Below are positions 17,368-25,949 of a DNA stretch of 45,880 nt, piece by piece (position 1 is the stretch's first letter; every line of letters starts with the position of its first letter). The DNA lies in the NCBI GenBank assembly GCA_012840245.1, contig DULR01000105.1, positions 1 through 45,880 of the forward strand. The letters run 5' to 3'. The translations under genes were made by a program, and so were the position numbers. This DNA is from Clostridiaceae bacterium (lineage in GTDB: Bacteria > Bacillota > Clostridia > DSM-8532). A model generated the notes under the pieces. That model searched no databases, was not told the origin of the DNA, and was given only the letters and a program-made list of their open reading frames with translations.

Positions 17368-18969
17368 ATGAAAAAATGGGTGGGACTAATACTGGTAATT
17401 CTGGTCCTCGCAGCAATGTTGTCAGCATGTGGAAAGGCAAAATATACCGCTCTTGATACCAACGTCTCAGGTGAACTTACGGTTATGCTTTGGTCCGGTG
17501 ATAACTCATACATAGAAGATATCGGACATAAAGATCTGACACCTGATGATCTGAAATCACAGAACATCGCGGCTGCATATGCTACCGCAAAAGCATTCAA
17601 CGCTATTTATCCGAATGTTAAAATCAGCGTATACGCTAAGTCCGGCGGACCTGACGACAATGACACACCATGGGCTCAGGAGCTTGAGAATTTCAAAGCT
17701 GAGCATGGCACTTATCCTTCACTGTACGCAAGCACAGACCTGGTAGGCGACATATCCAAAGGATTGGTAGCTGACCTTTCTATTTTCAAGGACGATCCCA
17801 TGTATCAAAGCTTCAACAAATCGGTCATGGCCATGATGAACTTCAACGGATTCCAGGGCGGACTTCCTCAGTACCTCCTTCCCTGGGGCGTATTCATAAA
17901 CAAGTCATTGGCTGAAAACAACAACCTGGACGTTCCTGATCCCGACTGGACTCTTGACGAATATGTCGATTTCGTCAGCCAGGCAAACAATAAGGATTTC
18001 TGGGGCGCAATGGACGTTCCGCTGTCCTTCATCGAAACAGGATCAAAATCAATAATCTATCAGATGGCTAAACACGACGGCAAAGGTGATTATGTAAATC
18101 TTAACGGCGATGATGTTAAGGATCTCATCAACTACATCCCGAAGATGGCAAAATCCGCTGTCTGGGCACAGAATGACATAGGCAACATCCCTCAGGAAGT
18201 CATGGATGAAAACTGGTGGTGGGGCTTCAAATTCTTCATCAGCAACAAGATCCTCACTCTTGACGGTGATCCGTGGATGATGGGCGACGCAGCACATCCC
18301 GATCCAAATCACTGGGGCAGAGTCCAGGCTGATGACTGGGATATCTATCCAAGACCGGCGACCAAATATCAACCCAATACTGTTGGCGTTGTACTGGATC
18401 CGTTCGCAGTTCACAACTATGCACTCGATGACGGAAATCCCGAACTGTCGGAAACCGAAGCTGCTCAGCTGAAACTGGCATACACATTCGCTACATTCTG
18501 GGTAGGCGATACAAGAGCGGTCAAGGCTCGCGCTGAACAGAAATTCAATGACGGTGGAGTTTTAAAGACATGTCTGAACGACTCATTCCCGCTGGTGACC
18601 GGAGATGCGTTCAAAGAACAGATGGATATCTGGTACTCTGTTGAGACCCACCAGAGATTCGCAGACAAGAACAAGATGCCCGGTTTCCACAAAGTGCTCG
18701 AGATCTGGGAAAAAGGACAATTCTGGGATATCTCCGACAAATCATATCCTTACTACTTCTATGAAGAAGGTGTTCGCAAAGAAAACCTGTATGAATGGAA
18801 GAACTACTGGAATCCGGATATTACCGGAGCACGCAGAACAGATGCCAACTTCGTGGATGTTCTGAAATCCAAGCTCAATGACTGGAATATCGTAGCCAAC
18901 GAGAGGTTCAGACAGTCTGATGCTGCTTTGAAGGATGCTCTCAAGAAATATTACGGATATAAAGATTAG
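17368..18969 (+). CDS. Extracellular solute-binding lipoprotein of the glucan locus
   Basis: A 533-residue lipoprotein with signal peptide and lipobox LSAC (Cys21), followed by a family 1 solute-binding fold. An aromatic-rich ligand region (for example residues ~270-320, with clusters of Trp) fits oligosaccharide binding. AGGAGGG precedes the start. The gene is bracketed by two long hairpins that lack T-runs, suggesting its mRNA segment is processed and stabilised to give an excess of binding protein over permeases. It lies between the GH3 gene and the large transport operon, so either of the two downstream permease pairs may be its partner. Beta-1,3-gluco-oligosaccharides are the inferred ligand. 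Confidence 0.9.
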   Translation: MKKWVGLILVILVLAAMLSACGKAKYTALDTNVSGELTVMLWSGDNSYIEDIGHKDLTPDDLKSQNIAAAYATAKAFNAIYPNVKISVYAKSGGPDDNDTPWAQELENFKAEHGTYPSLYASTDLVGDISKGLVADLSIFKDDPMYQSFNKSVMAMMNFNGFQGGLPQYLLPWGVFINKSLAENNNLDVPDPDWTLDEYVDFVSQANNKDFWGAMDVPLSFIETGSKSIIYQMAKHDGKGDYVNLNGDDVKDLINYIPKMAKSAVWAQNDIGNIPQEVMDENWWWGFKFFISNKILTLDGDPWMMGDAAHPDPNHWGRVQADDWDIYPRPATKYQPNTVGVVLDPFAVHNYALDDGNPELSETEAAQLKLAYTFATFWVGDTRAVKARAEQKFNDGGVLKTCLNDSFPLVTGDAFKEQMDIWYSVETHQRFADKNKMPGFHKVLEIWEKGQFWDISDKSYPYYFYEEGVRKENLYEWKNYWNPDITGARRTDANFVDVLKSKLNDWNIVANERFRQSDAALKDALKKYYGYKD

Positions 18970-19011
18970 GGTTTTAAGAAAACAAGTGACATCATAGACA
19001 AATAATCAGAA

Positions 19012-19048
19012 CAGAGAGAGATTTTCACCCTGTGAAAATCTCTCTCTG
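19012..19048 (+). other. Perfect 17-bp hairpin downstream of the binding-protein gene
   Basis: CAGAGAGAGATTTTCAC and GTGAAAATCTCTCTCTG pair perfectly around the loop CCT. The bases that follow (AATAATGATTT) contain no T-run. It may protect the upstream mRNA from 3' exonucleases or partially attenuate transcription into the next gene, which starts 64 bases on. Confidence 0.65.
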
Positions 19049-19111
19049 AATAATGATTTCTGATGAAATCAATAATGGGGATCGAGGCATATATAAAAAG
19101 GAGCTGCCCAT

Positions 19112-22084
19112 ATGAAAAAGGTTGTTATAGCAATATGTCTTATAGCTCTAATCGTATTCGGTACATATCTGATCATCGCTACCGGAAGCGTCGATACGGG
19201 GCATATTGAGGTAGATCCGGCGTTGCTGAAGCAAAGCCGTGATTTGCTTAAAAATACTCTCAATTATAAAAGGAACACCTATCTGGATTATATCGAAGGA
19301 GCCGACATCAATTATGGCGACAAAGTTTATCATGGTACGCTGATAAGCGCTAAGAATCATGAAGATCTTGGATATGCAGGAACTCAAGGCAAAATCAATA
19401 TAGACGAATCAGCCGTATATGAAGTCGATGTTGAAAAGGAAGGATATTATCATATCGTCGTCGATCATTACATAAAAGCCGACGTACTGGGCAATTTGAC
19501 CCTTGAAGTGAAAATCAACGGACAATATCCTTTTGATGAAGCGAAGCTTATTGATGTTCCCTTACGGTGGAAGGATGAATCCAAAAAATTCGAACTGGAT
19601 ACTTACGGGGATGAGTCCCTTCCCAATCAGGTCAGGATAGTAGAGTGGACACCCCTTGATTTATATAATAATACATATATAACGGTCGAACCGTTGCTTT
19701 TCAGACTTGAAAAAGGAAAAAACACCATCGAGTTTATAAATAAATCATCGAACGATCTGTACCTTGGAGATCTTGTTGTGAAGGAACCACAGAAAATACC
19801 TTCCTATGAGGAATATCTCCGTTCTTTCACAGGCGGATCCCCGAAGGCCATATATCCTATAGACGCAATTATGTACACCGAGAAAAATTCGTCCTTTGTT
19901 CGCCTGTCGGCTAACCAGTCTCCATCGGTCGAACCCTTCGATCCTGTTTACAGAAAGCTGAACATCATCGATGGCGCAGGATGGAGAATGGGCGGCCAGG
20001 AAGCCTCTTTTGAGGTGAATGTGGAGCAGGATGGATTTTATGAGATAGCTGTCCATTATAATAACAGCAAAAGTGATTTTGAAATTTTCAGAACCATAAA
20101 AATAGACGGGAAAATACCCTTCGCCGAGATGAGGAGCTATGGCTTCGAATATACCGGCGACGGAATATGGAAGAACAAGACCATATCAGCCAAAGATGGA
20201 ACGCCATATAAGTTTTACCTGAGCAAGGGTACTCATACCATATCACTGAGAGCTGAAAATGAAAAGGTAGCTCAGGGCATGCAGGATATGCAGTTCCTGA
20301 TCGACCATATAAACCAGTTTTCTCTGGAAATAAGAAAAATAACGGGTAAGGAAGTCGACAGGAAGAGAACATGGAAGATTACCAGATATCTTCCCGAAAC
20401 AGCTTCCTTCCTCGAGGCATATGAAGTCGTGATCCTTGGTATAATCCAGGATCTTCAGCAATACGCGCCCAATGAATCGCGGTCATCCACATTGTCCTAT
20501 CTCAAAAAGGCGCTGGTAAAGCTTGATCTTATGCAGGAAGAGCCGGATGAGCTGCCCCTGTATTTTGAAGATCTGTACAGCGGAACAGGTTCGGTAACAC
20601 AGATGCTGGGTGATTCCATTGACAGGGTGAGCAGTCAGCCCATGTCTCTTGATACCATATATGTTTATAACGATGCCAGACTGGGTCGCGAAAATGCAGG
20701 ATTTTTCGAGAAGATGGGAGCCGGGCTGAAGGCTCTCGGCGCGACCTTCACCAATAAAAAATATATCATACAGAATGATGAAACTGCGCTCAACATCTGG
20801 GTCAGCCGTTCCATCGCCCATGTCGATCTGATGCAAAAGATGGTTGACTCCCAGTTTACAAAGGATACGGGAATAAAGGTCAAGATATCGGTCATGCCAG
20901 ATCCGAACAAGATCATACTGGCAAATGCGGCTAATCAGTCCCCCGACGTGGCACTGGGGCTCCCATCATATATGCCCTATGATTTCGCCATCCGTGGTGC
21001 GGCATATGATCTGACCCAATTTGACGATTTCTGGAAAGTAGCCTCAGACACCGTACCGGGCGCATTCATTCCATATATTCTGAATGAAGGTGTATATGCC
21101 ATTCCCGAAACGCTGAACTTCAATTCCATAATTTACAGGAAGGATATATTCCGAAGCCTTGGTCTTGAAGTTCCCGACACCTGGGAGGATATTATCCACA
21201 TGCTTCCCACATTGCAAAGGTATGGCATGAATTTCTACCATCCTATAGCGGGCGGAATAGCCATCAAATGGTTCTACCAGACCAGCACACTGATCTATCA
21301 GTTCGGCGGAAGCCTGTATACCGAAGACGGATTGAGTGCAAACATCCATACTCCTGAGGGAGTTAAGGGAATGAGCTTCTTAAGCGAGCTGTTTACGGTC
21401 TATTCGCTTCCTGAGCAGGTTCCCATATTCTATAACTCTTTCCGATATGGAATGCTGCCCATAGGGATAACCGACTTCAATACATATCTGCAGGTCAAGA
21501 ATGCCGCGCCTGAGCTAAAAGGACAATGGGGTCTTGCCAATTATCCGGGTGTCAGACGTGAGGATGGCACTGTTTCCCGCTGGTATATCGGAAACGGGTC
21601 AGGGGCTGTCATCATGCAAAAATCAAAGAGACCCGCCGAAGCCTGGGAATTTCTGAAATGGTGGCTCTCGACAGAGGTTCAGACCGAATATTCATACCTG
21701 CTCCTTTCCACATATGGTCCCGATTATGTTTGGCTGCCGGCCAATCTGGAGGCAATAAAGAATTCACCCATCGAATATGAAGACAAGCAGATCATTCTTG
21801 AGCAAGTCAAATGGATATCCGATGTGCCCAGAACACCCGGACAATATATGCTTGAAAGAGGATTATCGGATATCTGGAATGACAGCGTTTTCAAAGGGGC
21901 CATCACAAGAGTGGCCATCGACAGGCAGACCATAATCATAAACCGTGAAATTCGCAAGAAGATGATAGAGTTTGGATTTATCGACGGAAACGGCAATGTT
22001 CTCAAACCTTATAAAATCCCTACTGTGGAGTGGGTTGAAGAGCAAATGAGGAAAAGCGGGGTGAATAAAGGCAATGAGGGCTAA
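19112..22084 (+). CDS. Giant membrane-anchored solute-binding protein with two N-terminal beta modules
   Basis: A 990-residue protein, about twice the usual length for the family. Residues 4-24 are hydrophobic with no lipobox Cys, so they probably form an uncleaved membrane anchor. Two related beta-rich modules follow (about 58-225 and 246-378). Each contains a strand pattern of the type [17 protein letters not shown] and then a short [16 protein letters not shown] strand, suggesting tandem duplication of a galactose-binding-like (CBM) domain. Residues ~380-540 look helical and ~558-985 are a family 1 solute-binding domain. The gene overlaps the next permease gene by 11 bases, so it should serve that permease pair. 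Similar large binding proteins are known in Firmicutes without described function. The substrate is inferred to be a beta-glucan fragment. Confidence 0.85.
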   Translation: MKKVVIAICLIALIVFGTYLIIATGSVDTGHIEVDPALLKQSRDLLKNTLNYKRNTYLDYIEGADINYGDKVYHGTLISAKNHEDLGYAGTQGKINIDESAVYEVDVEKEGYYHIVVDHYIKADVLGNLTLEVKINGQYPFDEAKLIDVPLRWKDESKKFELDTYGDESLPNQVRIVEWTPLDLYNNTYITVEPLLFRLEKGKNTIEFINKSSNDLYLGDLVVKEPQKIPSYEEYLRSFTGGSPKAIYPIDAIMYTEKNSSFVRLSANQSPSVEPFDPVYRKLNIIDGAGWRMGGQEASFEVNVEQDGFYEIAVHYNNSKSDFEIFRTIKIDGKIPFAEMRSYGFEYTGDGIWKNKTISAKDGTPYKFYLSKGTHTISLRAENEKVAQGMQDMQFLIDHINQFSLEIRKITGKEVDRKRTWKITRYLPETASFLEAYEVVILGIIQDLQQYAPNESRSSTLSYLKKALVKLDLMQEEPDELPLYFEDLYSGTGSVTQMLGDSIDRVSSQPMSLDTIYVYNDARLGRENAGFFEKMGAGLKALGATFTNKKYIIQNDETALNIWVSRSIAHVDLMQKMVDSQFTKDTGIKVKISVMPDPNKIILANAANQSPDVALGLPSYMPYDFAIRGAAYDLTQFDDFWKVASDTVPGAFIPYILNEGVYAIPETLNFNSIIYRKDIFRSLGLEVPDTWEDIIHMLPTLQRYGMNFYHPIAGGIAIKWFYQTSTLIYQFGGSLYTEDGLSANIHTPEGVKGMSFLSELFTVYSLPEQVPIFYNSFRYGMLPIGITDFNTYLQVKNAAPELKGQWGLANYPGVRREDGTVSRWYIGNGSGAVIMQKSKRPAEAWEFLKWWLSTEVQTEYSYLLLSTYGPDYVWLPANLEAIKNSPIEYEDKQIILEQVKWISDVPRTPGQYMLERGLSDIWNDSVFKGAITRVAIDRQTIIINREIRKKMIEFGFIDGNGNVLKPYKIPTVEWVEEQMRKSGVNKGNEG

Positions 22085-22994
22085 ACTTCGTGCAAAATAT
22101 CAGCAAAAATCTTTGGGAGACGCTTTATCTTTATTTGGGCTTCTTCTCCCTTACGGAATAGTTTTCATGCTGTTCGTCGCAATACCGATCGCGGTTTCGA
22201 TAGCGCTGTCCCTTACTTATTTCAATGTTATCGAGCCGCCGAGATACATGGGGCTGTTCAATTATATAACTCTGCTTACGCAGGACGAGGTGTTTTCACG
22301 ATATATACTGCCCAACACGGTAAAGTATGCCATAATAGTAGGCCCGGGCGGATATATCCTGTCATTTTTGACCGCATGGATGCTTGCGCAGATCCAAAAG
22401 CTTCCAAGAACCATCATGGCGCTGGCTCTCTACACTCCTTCTATGGTGGGACCTGTTTTTATCACCGTTGTATGGAGGACTCTCTTCTCGGGAGATGAGG
22501 CCGGTTATATAAATGCTCTGTTGCTCCGGCTTGAACTGATAGACAAGCCGATACAGTTCCTGTTGTCTTCTGATTACATAATGGGGATCATGATACTCGT
22601 ATCGCTATGGAGCTCAATGGGCATAGGGTTCCTGGCCATGCTGGCAGGTATCCTCAATGTCAATGAGGAGCTTTATGAAGCTGCGTACATGGATGGTCTC
22701 AGAAACAGATTCCAGGAGATCATATATATAACCATTCCGTCAATGAAGCCTCAGATGCTGTTCGGGGCTGTTATGGCTATCGTCAATGCCTTCAACACAG
22801 GCTGGATAGGAGTGACACTGTGCGGTGCCAATCCTACGCCGGGTTATGCGGCCAATGTCATTATAAACCACATAGAAGATTATGGCTTTACCAGATATGA
22901 AATGGGTTATGCGGCAGCCATTTCAGTTGCGCTGCTGTTCTTGGTCACCTGCTTTTCGAAGATAGCCCATAAATTGTTTACTGAAAAAGACTAA
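22074..22994 (+). CDS. Sugar ABC transporter permease, MalF type (pair 1)
   Basis: A 306-residue CUT1 permease with about six membrane helices. The cytoplasmic EAA loop is seen as [20 protein letters not shown] (around residues 201-220), where the transporter ATPase docks. It starts inside the end of the giant binding-protein gene (11-base overlap), indicating translational coupling. With the MalG-type gene directly downstream it forms the first membrane heterodimer. No ATPase is encoded in the operon, so a shared MsmX-like ATPase is expected elsewhere. Confidence 0.92.
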   Translation: MRAKLRAKYQQKSLGDALSLFGLLLPYGIVFMLFVAIPIAVSIALSLTYFNVIEPPRYMGLFNYITLLTQDEVFSRYILPNTVKYAIIVGPGGYILSFLTAWMLAQIQKLPRTIMALALYTPSMVGPVFITVVWRTLFSGDEAGYINALLLRLELIDKPIQFLLSSDYIMGIMILVSLWSSMGIGFLAMLAGILNVNEELYEAAYMDGLRNRFQEIIYITIPSMKPQMLFGAVMAIVNAFNTGWIGVTLCGANPTPGYAANVIINHIEDYGFTRYEMGYAAAISVALLFLVTCFSKIAHKLFTEKD

Positions 22995-23014
22995 ATGTGA
23001 AGCGAGGAGATATT

Positions 23015-23905
23015 ATGGCATACCAGGGTACGAAGATTAATCCCACGAGGTTCAGCTTCTCACAACTGAAATTTTATATAATACTGGTTCCTCTGAGCGT
23101 CTTTATGGTGCTCCCTATAGTCTACATAATAAACCAGGCATTCAAGCCGCTGGATGAGTTGTTCATGTTCCCGCCGAGGTTCTTTGTTCAAAAGCCGACT
23201 TTGAGGAATTTTCAGGAGCTGTTCAGAACAGCATCCTCAACAGGTGTGCCCATGAGCAGATATCTGCTGAACTCTGTTGTCCTGACAGCGATTACGCTCC
23301 TGCTTACCCTTCTTATTGTGGTCCTTAGCGGATATGCCTTGTCCAAGAAAAACTTCAGGGCAAAGAAAGTGCTTCTTAACATCAATCAAATGGCGCTGAT
23401 GTTTGTACCTGTCTCGGTCATGATCCCAAGGTATCTGGTAGTAGTCAACCTTGGAATGGACAACACGATCCTGGCCCACATCGTTCCTTTGTTGGCTACT
23501 CCGGTTGGATTGTTCCTGGTAAAACAATTTATAGATCAGATACCCGACAGCATCCTGGAGGCTGCAAGGATTGACGGGGCAAAGGATTTCTACATCATAC
23601 GGCGCATCATAATACCCCTTGTAAGACCTGCCCTTGCCACAGTAGCCATTCTGACATTCCAGGCGGTATGGAATTCGGCTGAATCATCTAATTATTATAT
23701 TACCGATGAAACATTGAAAACCTTTGCATTCTATCTGAACTCGCTGGCTGCAAGCAACTTCTCCAACGTCACAGGATCGGTATCCATAGCGGGAGCAGGC
23801 ATGGCGGCTGCATCGGGACTGATAATGTTCCTTCCTAACCTTATAATATTCATTTTCATGCAGAGCAAGGTCATGAGTACAATGGTTCATTCAGGTATCA
23901 AATAG
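23015..23905 (+). CDS. Sugar ABC transporter permease, MalG type (pair 1)
   Basis: A 296-residue CUT1 permease with about six membrane helices and the EAA loop EAARIDGAKDFYIIRRIIIP. The frame is open from a GTG at 22997, but the ATG at 23015 follows GAGGAG by five bases and is preferred. It lies 20 bases after the MalF-type gene and 13 bases before the propeller-YIP1 gene, so all are co-transcribed. Confidence 0.92.
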   Translation: MAYQGTKINPTRFSFSQLKFYIILVPLSVFMVLPIVYIINQAFKPLDELFMFPPRFFVQKPTLRNFQELFRTASSTGVPMSRYLLNSVVLTAITLLLTLLIVVLSGYALSKKNFRAKKVLLNINQMALMFVPVSVMIPRYLVVVNLGMDNTILAHIVPLLATPVGLFLVKQFIDQIPDSILEAARIDGAKDFYIIRRIIIPLVRPALATVAILTFQAVWNSAESSNYYITDETLKTFAFYLNSLAASNFSNVTGSVSIAGAGMAAASGLIMFLPNLIIFIFMQSKVMSTMVHSGIK

Positions 23906-23918
23906 AAAGGAGTTCGTC

Positions 23919-25949
23919 ATGAAAAAACTGCCGGTATTAGTAGTTCTGATATTATGTGTGGTATTGTTCATGGAAGCTCCTGTATGTTTTGCTTCTCCGG
24001 CTACTTCCTACACATATTCCATGGATGCCAAGGATCGCTACATACGGACACAGGATGCATACCTTCCTGACAGGACCATAACCGATCTGGAGCTTGACAA
24101 GCCAGAGGATATATTTATAGATGACCGGGATTATCTGTACATCGCCGATACGGGCAACAAACGCATTCTTGTTTATAATACCGTGAACGGCAGGATCGTA
24201 AAAGAAATAAAACATGAAAAAATGATATCTCCGACCGGAATTTATGTGACGAAAAATTATGAGATCTATGTTGCAGATGTGTCATCATCCCAGATACTGC
24301 GTTTTGCCGAAAATGGCGAGCTTATCGAAACCTTCGGACGACCCACGGCGCCGGCATATGGAACCAATGATTTCAATCCTATGAAGGTTGCAGTCGATGA
24401 AGCCGGAAATATGTATGTCCTTGCCGAGGGTATTTATGACGGGATAATACAGCTGGCCTATTCGGGCGAGTTCCTTGGATACTTTGCTTCAAACAGGGTC
24501 GAACTTACATTTGTGCAGAGACTTCAGGATCTTTTCTTCACCGAAGCGCAGAAAAAGCAGCTTTTGGGAAGGACACCGATAACATTTTCCAACTTGACGG
24601 TGGACCGGAACGGAATCCTTTACAGCACCACCAATGGCGATGATGTGGAGCAGGCGGTAAAGAAACATAATACTGCGGGTCAGAGCATGTTTCAGGATCC
24701 TGTTATAGCGACCGACGACCTGATAGACCTTTTTGTAGACGCGAACGGAATCATTTATGCGGTCAGCAAAGCAGGACTGATTTTTGTATATTCTACCGAA
24801 GGAGAGTTTATCTATTCCTTTGGCGCTTTCAACTCCCTGCAGGATGTATCGGGAATATTCTCCTCCCTGTCCTCGGTGGCTGTGGATTCTAAAGGTAACG
24901 TATGGACTGCCGACAACGAAAAATCATTCATCCAATCCTTCGTTCCCACAGAGTATTCCCAGCTGGTGTACAGAGCTCTGAGGGAATATAATACAGGAAA
25001 CTACAAGGAATCGATAGCGCTGTGGAGAAACATTCTCAAGCTTAACCAGATGTCGGTCCTTGCTCATAATAACATCGGAAAGAACCTCTTGTTCGAGCAG
25101 GAGTATGAACAGGCCATGTATCATACCGAGATCGCCGGTAACAGATACTACTACTCACAGTCTTTCTGGGAAATTAGAAACATCTGGCTCCAGAAAAACC
25201 TGGCATATATCCTGCTTATAGGCGTTGGCATTTACTTGCTTTCAAAACTGATCGGGCTGATAAACAGAGCGACAGGTTTCCTGGCTGCTCCGGTAAGCCT
25301 GGTCAAACGTGTTTACAATATTGCGCCGGTCAGGGATACCTTGTACATGTTCCGTTTCTTCAGCCATCCTCTGGATTCGTTCTATGAGGTCAAAAAAGGC
25401 AACCGGGGCTCGTATGTGGGAGCTACGATCGTCTATTTGAGCACATTTGTCGCATTCATGGCGTCGCTCGTAGGAAAGGGCTTCATTTATCAGAAGGTCG
25501 CCATTGAGGATATAGACTATCAGGCAAATGTTATAGGCTTTTTCTCACTGACACTGTTGTTCGTATTGTGCAATTATCTGGTTTCATCCATAAACGACGG
25601 CGAAGGAAAGCTTGGACAGCTTTACAAGATGCTTTGCTATTCGATGGGACCATTGCTTTTATCGCTGATTCTGACAACAATATTGTCACACTTCCTTACT
25701 CTGAATGAAGTTTTCTTCCTGCAGATGATAACCATTACCGGTATCGTATGGACAGGGCTTCTTATCCTGCTGGGGGTACAGGAAAATCATAATTATGATA
25801 CCAGGGTAGCGATCAAAAGCATTCTGATGACTGTTTTATTCATGCTGATTATAATCGTGGTCCTTCTGATCATAATCATCATGGCTGAACAGTTGTATCA
25901 GTTCTTTGAATCCATTGTGAAGGAGGCAATCAGAAATGTTACCAGATAA
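23919..25949 (+). CDS. NHL-type beta-propeller / TPR / YIP1 membrane protein
   Basis: A 676-residue protein of unknown function. A signal peptide (1-25) is followed by an NHL-like beta-propeller (about 45-340) with repeated strands such as IFIDDRDYLYIADTGNKRIL, VAVDEAGNMYVLAEG and VAVDSKGNVWTADN. A TPR-like helical pair follows (about 345-405), then a membrane helix (427-446) and a YIP1-like domain of several helices (about 475-665). The propeller and TPR would lie outside the cell and the YIP1 part in the membrane. The start follows AAAGGAG, and the gene overlaps the following DUF5696-like gene by 14 bases. Its place between two permease pairs suggests a structural or gating accessory of sugar import, or a glucan-binding surface protein. 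No catalytic residues are evident. Confidence 0.8.
   Translation: MKKLPVLVVLILCVVLFMEAPVCFASPATSYTYSMDAKDRYIRTQDAYLPDRTITDLELDKPEDIFIDDRDYLYIADTGNKRILVYNTVNGRIVKEIKHEKMISPTGIYVTKNYEIYVADVSSSQILRFAENGELIETFGRPTAPAYGTNDFNPMKVAVDEAGNMYVLAEGIYDGIIQLAYSGEFLGYFASNRVELTFVQRLQDLFFTEAQKKQLLGRTPITFSNLTVDRNGILYSTTNGDDVEQAVKKHNTAGQSMFQDPVIATDDLIDLFVDANGIIYAVSKAGLIFVYSTEGEFIYSFGAFNSLQDVSGIFSSLSSVAVDSKGNVWTADNEKSFIQSFVPTEYSQLVYRALREYNTGNYKESIALWRNILKLNQMSVLAHNNIGKNLLFEQEYEQAMYHTEIAGNRYYYSQSFWEIRNIWLQKNLAYILLIGVGIYLLSKLIGLINRATGFLAAPVSLVKRVYNIAPVRDTLYMFRFFSHPLDSFYEVKKGNRGSYVGATIVYLSTFVAFMASLVGKGFIYQKVAIEDIDYQANVIGFFSLTLLFVLCNYLVSSINDGEGKLGQLYKMLCYSMGPLLLSLILTTILSHFLTLNEVFFLQMITITGIVWTGLLILLGVQENHNYDTRVAIKSILMTVLFMLIIIVVLLIIIIMAEQLYQFFESIVKEAIRNVTR

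Noticed and set aside
19012..19048. Perfect hairpin as an intrinsic terminator
   Set aside because: No T-run follows and the next gene continues the same pathway; a processing or stabilising role fits better, although partial termination is not excluded.
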